The translations under genes and the position numbers were made by a program. Below, piece by piece: positions 1 through 5,102 of a DNA stretch of 10,826 bases. Position 1 is the stretch's first letter. Each line of letters begins with the position of its first letter. This stretch comes from an uncultured Rhodanobacteraceae bacterium (GTDB taxonomy: Bacteria > Pseudomonadota > Gammaproteobacteria > Xanthomonadales > Rhodanobacteraceae), in assembly GCA_913053815.1 (NCBI GenBank), contig CAJXGK010000039.1, positions 1 through 10,826 on the forward strand. The letters run 5' to 3'. The notes under the pieces are model-generated. The model saw nothing but the letters and a program-made list of their open reading frames with translations, searched no databases and was not told the DNA's origin.

Positions 1-83
1 GCCAGATGTTCGAATTCGGTCATCCGGCTGCGGACGATGGTGCGTTCGTTCGGGTCGGAGTCGATGATCAGGATCTTGCTCAT
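1..83 (-). CDS. Response-regulator-like protein, N-terminal fragment (runs off the window)
   Basis: Only the first 27 complete codons are visible. The start MSKILIIDSDPNERTIVRS matches the first beta strand and acidic loop of CheY-like receiver domains, where KILIVDDDP is usual. Here the pair is Asp8-Ser9 followed by Asp10, so one of the two metal-binding acidic positions may be altered. The start is the ATG ending at base 83, preceded by AGGAG with ordinary spacing. It lies 19 bases downstream of the etfB stop and is probably cotranscribed with it. In most proteobacteria the gene after etfB is etfA, whose product also begins MSKIL-I but continues AEH rather than DSDP, so I do not call this etfA. 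The rest of the protein, including any output domain, is outside the window. Confidence 0.6.
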   Translation of the reverse strand, partial: MSKILIIDSDPNERTIVRSRMTEFEHL

Positions 84-102
84 GATGATTCTCCTATGAT
101 GC

Positions 103-849
103 TCAGAGCAGGCCCTTGGCCTTGAGCGCTTCGACCAGTTCGGCCACATCCTTCACCATCACGCCTTTCTGTCGCGGTTGGGGGGGGTGGTAACGAATGG
201 CTTGCAGATGATCGCCGGGCTCAACCCCGAGACTGGATAGCTCAATGGTGTCGATCGGCTTGGACTTGGCCTTCATAATATTCGGTAGTTTGATAAAGCG
301 AGGTTCATTCAGCCGCAAATCGGTCGTGAGCACCGCGGGTAGGTCAATTTCAAGGGTTTCCAGACCGGCATCCACCTCGCGCACCACCGTAGCCTTGCCG
401 TCGGCGATGCTGAATTGACTGGCAAAGGTGGCTTGGGGTCGATCCCACAGCGCAGCGAGCATCTGTCCGGTCTGGTTGCTGTCATCGTCGATAGCCTGCT
501 TGCCGAGGATGACCAAGCCGGGCTGCTCTTTTTCCACCAGTTGCAACAGGATCCGGGCTGCGGTCAGCGGTTGTATGGCCTGATCGGTGACGACATGGAT
601 GGCGCGGTCGGCCCCCATCGCCAGACCATTGCGCAGGTGGGGTGGCATGTCGGCCGGGCCGATGGCGACAATCACCACTTCGTTGGCAAGGCCTTGATCG
701 CGCAGACGCAGGGCTTCTTCGAGAGCAATCTCGTCGAAAGGGTTGGGGGCAAGCTTGACACCGTCAGTGACCACACCGCTGCCGTCAGGTTTGACCTGGA
801 TACGGACGTTGTAGTCCACCACACGCTTGTAGCCGACCAGGATCTTCAT
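103..849 (-). CDS. etfB: Electron transfer flavoprotein beta subunit (class I EtfB)
   Basis: This 248-residue protein has the normal EtfB length and reads as EtfB from end to end. EtfB pairs with EtfA to form an FAD/AMP heterodimer that carries electrons from acyl-CoA and related dehydrogenases to ETF:quinone oxidoreductase in the inner membrane. Visible landmarks are the N-terminal MKILVGYKRVVDYNVRI, the NPFDEIALEEALRL segment (residues 36-50), the AMP-binding stretch GKQAIDDDSNQTGQ (116-129), TTDLRLNEPR (175-184) and the dehydrogenase recognition loop LPNIMKAKSKP (188-198). The ATG ending at 849 is preferred over upstream in-frame codons because it has AAGGAA before it and gives the family N-terminus; the longer reading adds 45 unrelated residues. 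A receiver-like gene follows 19 bases later. etfA is not adjacent on the downstream side, which is unusual. Confidence 0.95.
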   Translation of the reverse strand: MKILVGYKRVVDYNVRIQVKPDGSGVVTDGVKLAPNPFDEIALEEALRLRDQGLANEVVIVAIGPADMPPHLRNGLAMGADRAIHVVTDQAIQPLTAARILLQLVEKEQPGLVILGKQAIDDDSNQTGQMLAALWDRPQATFASQFSIADGKATVVREVDAGLETLEIDLPAVLTTDLRLNEPRFIKLPNIMKAKSKPIDTIELSSLGVEPGDHLQAIRYHPPQPRQKGVMVKDVAELVEALKAKGLL

Positions 850-898
850 AGACGTTCCTTGACGTTGGCCCGGTTCCGGGCAGTGAATCAGAACGTCA

Positions 899-919
899 AT
901 TATAACCACGTCTGTGGTT
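899..919 (-). promoter_or_regulatory. Putative etfB promoter -10 box with adjoining inverted repeat
   Basis: Read on the minus strand, TATAAT occupies 904-899, a perfect -10 consensus about 50 bases before the etfB ATG. It is directly preceded by AACCAC-AGAC-GTGGTT (919-904), a perfect 6-bp-arm inverted repeat that would fill most of the -10/-35 spacer. No good TTGACA-like -35 is present 16-18 bases upstream. A palindrome in the spacer beside a poor -35 suggests a regulated promoter with a repressor or activator site. This is inferred from sequence only; the regulator is unknown. Confidence 0.4.
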
Positions 920-1033
920 TTGCCTGCCTGAATACCCCCATTGAAGACAAGTTTGAATGCTGGGCAGGCGGCAGTTAGGGTCACTAATCTGCCAGACTTT
1001 AGCGATTACCGCACGCTCATGCCAGGTTTGTCG

Positions 1034-2053
1034 ATGTCTCAAATATCCGCTGCAGTATTTCCGTGGCGCCTTTGTGTCGCGCCCATGATGGACTGGACCG
1101 ATCGTCATTGCCGGGTCTTCCATAGGTTGTTGGCACCGCATGCGCGGCTGTACACAGAAATGGTGCATGCCAGCGCGGTACTACATGGTGATCGAACCCG
1201 ACTGTTGGCTCTGGTATCCACCGAGCACCCGGTGGCCCTGCAACTGGGGGGCTCGGAACCGCACGATCTGGCTATGGCCGCGCGGGTTGGTGAGAGGGCC
1301 GGTTTCGATGAGATCAATCTAAATGTCGGTTGTCCCTCGGACCGGGTCCAGAAAGGTCGTTTTGGGGCCTGTTTGATGCGCGAGCCGCAGCAGGTGGGTG
1401 AATGCGTACGGGCGATGCAGGATGCCGTGGGCGTGCCGATTACGGTCAAGTGCCGTATCGGTGTGGATGAGCAGGATAGCGAAGCTGCTCTGCAGCAGTT
1501 TGCCGAGAACATGATTGAAGCAGGTCTTGGGGTGCTGATTGTGCATGCTCGCAAGGCCTGGCTACGGGGCCTCTCACCCAAAGAGAACCGTGCGGTTCCA
1601 CCTCTGAATTACGACCGGGTTTACCGTTTGAAGCAAGTCTTGCCGGGATTGCAAGTGGTTATCAACGGCGGCATTCGCGACGTGTTGGGGGTCCACGATC
1701 ATCTTGCTCAGGTCGACGGGGTCATGCTGGGCCGGGCGGCTTACCACGATCCCTATGTGCTGGCGTGTATCGATGCCGATTTGTGGGCAACTGATAGCCT
1801 GGGGCGCGATGAAGTTTTGTTATCGATACGCCCCTATGTTGAAGCCGAATTAGCACGAGGCACCCCATTGCCACATATGGCTCGGCACTTCCTCGGGCTG
1901 TACCATGGGCAGCCGGGAGCACGGTGTTTTCGGCGCGTGCTTAGTGAGCGGATGCGGAACCCCCAGGCGGGTTGGGAAGCGCTTGAACAGGCCATGCGGG
2001 CGTTGAGTTTGCCGACAGCCGGTTCAGCAAGGGTTCTACCACTGGGTGACTGA
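1034..2053 (+). CDS. dusA: tRNA-dihydrouridine(20/20a) synthase DusA
   Basis: FMN- and NADPH-dependent enzyme that reduces uridine 20/20a in the tRNA D-loop to dihydrouridine; cytosolic. The sequence follows DusA throughout: VAPMMDWTDRHCR near the start, EHPVALQLGGSEP, DEINLNVGCPSDRVQ with the catalytic Cys (residue 100), TVKCRIG with the conserved Lys (139), the DusA-typical HARKAWLRGLSPKENR (from His171), and the FMN-phosphate motifs INGGI and GVMLGRAAY. The chosen start gives 339 residues and 14 residues before VAPMMDW, close to the family, with a weak AGG 8 bases upstream. An ATG at 1019 and a TTG at 941 are in frame but have no convincing ribosome site. The gene diverges from etfB, and its last codons overlap an operator-like repeat belonging to the next operon. 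Confidence 0.93.
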   Translation: MSQISAAVFPWRLCVAPMMDWTDRHCRVFHRLLAPHARLYTEMVHASAVLHGDRTRLLALVSTEHPVALQLGGSEPHDLAMAARVGERAGFDEINLNVGCPSDRVQKGRFGACLMREPQQVGECVRAMQDAVGVPITVKCRIGVDEQDSEAALQQFAENMIEAGLGVLIVHARKAWLRGLSPKENRAVPPLNYDRVYRLKQVLPGLQVVINGGIRDVLGVHDHLAQVDGVMLGRAAYHDPYVLACIDADLWATDSLGRDEVLLSIRPYVEAELARGTPLPHMARHFLGLYHGQPGARCFRRVLSERMRNPQAGWEALEQAMRALSLPTAGSARVLPLGD

Positions 2054-2069
2054 ACCAGCGAGAATGGCT
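2037..2069 (+). repeat. Operator-like repeat, copy 1 (upstream of PepSY-regulator-kinase operon)
   Basis: This 33-base element matches 4860-4890. The copies share TACCACTGGGT, then CCAG, then AGAATGGCT in the same order, with a divergent 7-base centre and a 2-base gap. The core CTGGGT...AACCAG (2042-2058) is an imperfect inverted repeat (5 of 6 arm positions). It overlaps the dusA stop codon, and its centre lies about 38 bases before the first possible PepSY start. A TATAGT follows at 2071-2076 as a possible -10. The likely role, inferred, is an operator for autoregulation of the downstream two-component operon. Confidence 0.45.
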
Positions 2070-2087
2070 CTATAGTTAATTTTCGAT

Positions 2088-2354
2088 ATGATGCTAAATA
2101 TGTCGCGATCGCGTATCTTTGCCCTGGCCATACTTCTGAGCTTACTGGCCTTGCCAGTGTGGGCTCGAATGCAGCCGGTTATTACCCTGGAACAGGCTGT
2201 GCAGAAGGTACAACGTGAGACCGGTGGCAAAATACTCTCAGCCGGCCGGCTGCGCTTGGGTCGGCATGAGTTGCTGTATCGCATCAAGGTACTGACCCCC
2301 AAGGGGGTGGTGAAAGTTGTACAGGTTCGAACCCGACTTAAGGAGAAACACTGA
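2088..2354 (+). CDS. Small exported PepSY-domain protein
   Basis: This 88-residue protein has a clear signal peptide: a basic SRSR, a hydrophobic IFALAILLSLLALPV and an AxA-type end at PVWA (residue 26). One PepSY domain follows, with ITLEQAVQKVQRETGGKILSA, then LLYRIKVLTPKGVVKVVQV. PepSY domains occur in M4 peptidase propeptides and in small periplasmic proteins. In proteobacteria they are often encoded just before a PhoP/PhoQ-like pair, as here. The stop overlaps the regulator start (TGATG), implying translational coupling. A role modulating the kinase in the periplasm is inferred from context. The start is uncertain: ATGs at 2088, 2091 and 2100 are in frame and none has a Shine-Dalgarno; 2100 gives the most typical signal peptide. 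Confidence 0.85.
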   Translation: MMLNMSRSRIFALAILLSLLALPVWARMQPVITLEQAVQKVQRETGGKILSAGRLRLGRHELLYRIKVLTPKGVVKVVQVRTRLKEKH

Positions 2355-3046
2355 TGCGTATTTTGCTGGTCGAGGATGAAGCACCGTTACGTGAAACCCT
2401 GGCGGCACGATTGAAACGCGACGGGTTTGCCGTGGATACCGCGGCAGATGGTGAGGAAGGTATGTTTCTGGGTCGCGAAGTTCCTTTCGATATTGCCATC
2501 ATTGATTTGGGTTTGCCGAAGATGCCCGGTATGGATCTGGTCAAGGTATTGCGTGAATCGGGGCAGAATTTTCCCATCCTCATTCTTACGGCACGGACTT
2601 CTTGGCAGGACAAGGTCGAGGCGCTCAAGTTCGGGGCTGACGATTATCTGGTTAAGCCTTTTCATATTGAGGAACTACTGGCTCGTGTTAATGCACTGGT
2701 CAGGCGCGCCAGCGGTTGGTCCAAGCCGATGTTGCAATGTGGCCCGGTGGCGATGGATACCACGGCACAAACAGTGGGTGTAGAGGGTAAAACAGTCGAT
2801 CTGACCAGTTACGAGTACAAGGTTCTGGAATATCTGATGCTGCATGCGGGCGAATTGGTTTCCAAGGCTGATCTTACCGAGCATATTTACCAACAGGATT
2901 TTGATCGCGACTCGAATGTGTTGGAAGTCTTCATCGGCCGCCTACGCCGCAAACTCGATCCTGAAGGGGTATTGAAACCCATTGAAACCGTACGGGGTCG
3001 AGGTTACCGCTTTGCCCTGACCCGCAGCGAAGGCGATGCCGGCTGA
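2354..3046 (+). CDS. OmpR/PhoP-family response regulator
   Basis: DNA-binding response regulator of 230 residues, the normal OmpR-family length. The receiver domain (about 1-115) has the acidic pair Glu7-Asp8, phospho-acceptor Asp51 in IIDLGLPKMPG, switch Thr79 in LILTAR, and Lys101 in LVKPF, so it should be phosphorylatable. The winged-helix domain (about 125-225) shows VDLTSYEYKVLEYLMLHAGELVSK, the recognition-helix region DSNVLEVFIGRLRRKL, and IETVRGRGYRF. The partner is the kinase encoded next, whose start lies inside the last codons of this gene. AAGGAG ends 8 bases before the ATG, inside the PepSY gene. The closest named systems are PhoP-like, but the true input signal and regulon cannot be read from sequence, so no symbol is given. 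Confidence 0.95.
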   Translation: MRILLVEDEAPLRETLAARLKRDGFAVDTAADGEEGMFLGREVPFDIAIIDLGLPKMPGMDLVKVLRESGQNFPILILTARTSWQDKVEALKFGADDYLVKPFHIEELLARVNALVRRASGWSKPMLQCGPVAMDTTAQTVGVEGKTVDLTSYEYKVLEYLMLHAGELVSKADLTEHIYQQDFDRDSNVLEVFIGRLRRKLDPEGVLKPIETVRGRGYRFALTRSEGDAG

Positions 3047-4418
3047 ACAGCGCCGCCTATCGTTACTGGCGAGATCGGCGCTGGCCTCGTCACTGGCGTT
3101 GGTGGCTTTTCTCGGTATCACCGGTTTCGTGCTTGAGCATGCCTATTACGAAGGTGCTCTCACGGCGCAAAGCCAGCGCTTGCAAAGTTATCTATACGCT
3201 TATCTAGCTCGTTTCGATGTACGCCGTGACGGCCGTTTGATTCCACCGGATACGGTACCCGACCCGGATTTCGACCGTCCCGGTTCGGGTTTGTATGCCG
3301 TCGTTACCGGGAGTGAAGGACAATATTGGGCGTCGCGTTCGGCGCGCGGCCGGGGTCTTGGTTTCAGAACCGGGTTGTCTCCGGGAGAGCGTCGCTTCCA
3401 GGGTCCGATTCCCAGTGCGGTGGGTAAAGTGTTTCTACTCAGCCTAGGCGTAGCCTGGGATGTGCCCGGTCATTCGGCCTTGCACTTAAGTTTTCATATT
3501 GCCGAATCGGATGCGGGATTCGAAAGTCAGATCGATGCTTTTCAGCACACCCTGGTGTTGTGGTTGTCCGGTCTGGGTCTAGCACTGCTGGTTATGCAGC
3601 AACTGCTATTGCGTTGGAGCCTGTGGCCATTACGGAGGGTGCGTCAGGAGCTGCGCGCGGTGCAGCGTGGTGAAAGTGAGCAGCTTTCTATGGACTATCC
3701 TAAGGAACTGAGCGGCTTGACCCGAGGTTTGAATACCTTTATCGAGAGCGAACGGCAAAATCTGCTTCGACAACGCAATACACTGGCCGATCTTGCCCAT
3801 AGTCTGAAGACCCCATTGGCGGTGATCCGGGCTCGCTTCGAGACCGATGGACGTGATTCCAAAGCCAATGAAGATGTTTTGGAACAGGTGCAGCGTATGG
3901 ATGATCTAGTTGCCTATCAATTATCCCGGGCTTCCATATCGGGCCGGGCAACTTTTGCGGCGCCGCTGAATGTTGCTCAACAGGCCGAGGCCCTGGTTCG
4001 CAGTCTGGAAAAAGTCTATGTGCAAAAACGAGTACTTTGTGAGTTTGATATCGACGAGGAAGCACGATTTTTTGGTGAGCAAGGTGACCTTCTCGAGTTG
4101 CTGGGTAATCTTATCGAGAATGCCTTCAAGTGGTCTCGCCGGCGGGTATGGGTCACAGCCCGCCCGTTGCATGTACCAGGAGCCTTGCGCGAAGGATTGG
4201 AGCTGATCGTCGAGGATGATGGGCCGGGGATTCCCGATGACCAGGTTGAGCTGCTTCTGCAGCGCGGGGTCCGCGGGGACGAACGCGTACAAGGACACGG
4301 CGTCGGCCTTTCCATTGTGCAGAACCTGGTTGCTTCCTACCATGCCAATTTGCGAGTGGATCGTTCGGAGACACTAGGTGGAGCCCGTTTCAGTGTGCGG
4401 ATCGATCCTGTGAGCTGA
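3036..4418 (+). CDS. PhoQ-like membrane sensor histidine kinase
   Basis: 460-residue inner-membrane kinase. TM1 spans about 13-34 and TM2 about 171-193, enclosing a periplasmic sensor region of about 135 residues. A HAMP-like linker (about 193-245) follows. The H-box LADLAHSLKTPLAV carries phospho-acceptor His255; HSLKTPLAV is the form typical of PhoQ-type kinases rather than HELRTP. The ATPase domain has the N-box NLIENAFKW (Asn358, Asn362), G1 DDGPGIP (394-400) and G2 GHGVGLSI (420-427), all intact. It overlaps the regulator gene by 11 bases and must phosphorylate that regulator. The periplasmic region lacks an obviously PhoQ-like acidic patch, although it has a PDTVPDPDFDRPG stretch, so Mg2+ or antimicrobial-peptide sensing should not be assumed. 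The exported PepSY protein is the best candidate for a periplasmic partner. Confidence 0.93.
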   Translation: MPAEQRRLSLLARSALASSLALVAFLGITGFVLEHAYYEGALTAQSQRLQSYLYAYLARFDVRRDGRLIPPDTVPDPDFDRPGSGLYAVVTGSEGQYWASRSARGRGLGFRTGLSPGERRFQGPIPSAVGKVFLLSLGVAWDVPGHSALHLSFHIAESDAGFESQIDAFQHTLVLWLSGLGLALLVMQQLLLRWSLWPLRRVRQELRAVQRGESEQLSMDYPKELSGLTRGLNTFIESERQNLLRQRNTLADLAHSLKTPLAVIRARFETDGRDSKANEDVLEQVQRMDDLVAYQLSRASISGRATFAAPLNVAQQAEALVRSLEKVYVQKRVLCEFDIDEEARFFGEQGDLLELLGNLIENAFKWSRRRVWVTARPLHVPGALREGLELIVEDDGPGIPDDQVELLLQRGVRGDERVQGHGVGLSIVQNLVASYHANLRVDRSETLGGARFSVRIDPVS

Positions 4419-4466
4419 ATACTTGCAAGTCTAACGATGCAGGCTTCAGACCCGCTGCCGCATAAG

Positions 4467-4838
4467 TTACTGGATCGAGCCGGGTAGCAGAGACCGCCAG
4501 CTCAGCACCGGATGGGGGTGGAGTAGAGGCATATCCGTTGCCGAGTTTGTGCTGCGGCGGGTCTCTGCAGGTACAGCAGGGACATGATTGCTGCGCTGGG
4601 TTCTGGTGGTACTTAGTAGTCGGAGGGATAAGGATTGGCCGGTCAGGGTCTTCTCCGCAGCCTGGATTTTATTTTTGGTCGCAGAAGGAGCCGGATGGTT
4701 GCCGGTAGCCTGTCCAGCCGTAGATGTCGGTTGCGGAGTCACCCGCTGACCCGGTGATAAAGCGGCCGCATCGGCCGGGATACCTATTACGGTACGACCG
4801 AGAGCCAATAACAAAATCGTGCCGACCAAGCGCCTCAT
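4467..4838 (-). CDS. Probable small secreted protein of unknown function
   Basis: I do not recognise this 123-residue protein. It begins MRRLVGTILLLALG and has a plausible signal peptide ending near PADAAA (residues 21-26). The mature part is rich in Ser, Thr, Pro, Ala, Arg and Gln, with no Cys and no clear domain; it looks unstructured and basic. Evidence that it is real: the ATG has CAGGAA at 6-base spacing, the signal peptide follows at once, and an operator-like repeat shared with the PepSY operon sits about 35 bases upstream. Evidence against: no family resemblance and low complexity. The longer reading from 4928 places 30 non-signal residues in front of the signal peptide and runs through the repeat, so I reject it. 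It is convergent with the kinase gene and ends 48 bases from it; I see no clear terminator between them. Confidence 0.45.
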   Translation of the reverse strand: MRRLVGTILLLALGRTVIGIPADAAALSPGQRVTPQPTSTAGQATGNHPAPSATKNKIQAAEKTLTGQSLSLRLLSTTRTQRSNHVPAVPAETRRSTNSATDMPLLHPHPVLSWRSLLPGSIQ

Positions 4839-4843
4839 CAATA

Positions 4844-4849
4844 TTCCTG
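4844..4849 (-). promoter_or_regulatory. Ribosome-binding site that sets the start of the small secreted protein
   Basis: On the minus strand CAGGAA precedes ATG with six bases between AGGA and the start. It supports the start at 4838, directly before the signal peptide, over the longer in-frame start at 4928. Confidence 0.5.
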
Positions 4850-4859
4850 AATGCAGCCG

Positions 4860-4890
4860 TACCACTGGGTAATTCTCCCAGAGAATGGCT
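4860..4890 (+). repeat. Operator-like repeat, copy 2 (between the secreted-protein gene and the hybrid kinase)
   Basis: Second copy of the element at 2037-2069. It contains a perfect inverted repeat CTGGG-TAATTCT-CCCAG (4865-4881) and, overlapping it, a second perfect one, ATTCTC-CCA-GAGAAT (4872-4886). The two cannot both form as hairpins at once. The first palindrome is centred about 35 bases upstream of the minus-strand ATG at 4838, nearly the same distance as copy 1 from its gene, although the flanking part of the element is in the opposite orientation relative to the gene. It could also act on the plus-strand kinase 213 bases away. Confidence 0.45.
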
Positions 4891-4964
4891 GTTGACGCCA
4901 GCTGTGGTGCTTCAGGGTGGCCGGCCATGTATAGCCATGGAACCGAGGCGACCCACTGCGCTAT

Positions 4965-4979
4965 GGTGATGACATCACC
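4965..4979. promoter_or_regulatory. 15-base palindrome upstream of the hybrid kinase gene
   Basis: GGTGATG-A-CATCACC is a perfect 7-bp-arm inverted repeat with one central base, 124 bases before the kinase ATG. The arms are too close to form a stable RNA hairpin, so a dimeric DNA-binding protein is the more likely reader. The stretch 4891-5102 holds no other gene I can support and no convincing -35/-10 pair. Confidence 0.35.
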
Positions 4980-5090
4980 TTCAGGGCAATGCGCTTTGAG
5001 GGTTCTAACACGGATTACCTGGGCGGTACCTCAGCGGTTTGTCGATATCAGGTAGGATCAGCTTTGGGCGCCTGGTTCAGAAAGCTCGGG

Positions 5091-5095
5091 GGGAG
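5091..5095 (+). promoter_or_regulatory. Ribosome-binding site that sets the start of the hybrid kinase
   Basis: GGGAG at the end of a G-run lies seven bases before ATG 5103. It supports that start over the in-frame ATG at 4989, which would add 38 residues ahead of the signal peptide. Confidence 0.6.
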
Positions 5096-5102
5096 TGACT
5101 GG

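Noticed and set aside
415..978. Long open frame on the plus strand antisense to etfB
   Set aside because: It overlaps a confidently identified gene, has no recognisable domain and no ribosome site; a shadow of etfB codon composition.
850..984. In-frame N-terminal extension of etfB up to 984
   Set aside because: The extra 45 residues do not belong to EtfB and would run through the TATAAT and palindrome; the ATG at 849 gives the family N-terminus and has AAGGAA upstream.
941..1033. Earlier dusA starts (TTG 941, ATG 1019)
   Set aside because: No Shine-Dalgarno for either; 1034 fits the family N-terminal length better. 1019 cannot be excluded.
4989..5102. In-frame 38-residue extension of the hybrid kinase upstream of 5103
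   Set aside because: It would place the signal peptide internally and lacks a ribosome site, whereas ATG 5103 has GGGAG at good spacing and starts the signal peptide directly.
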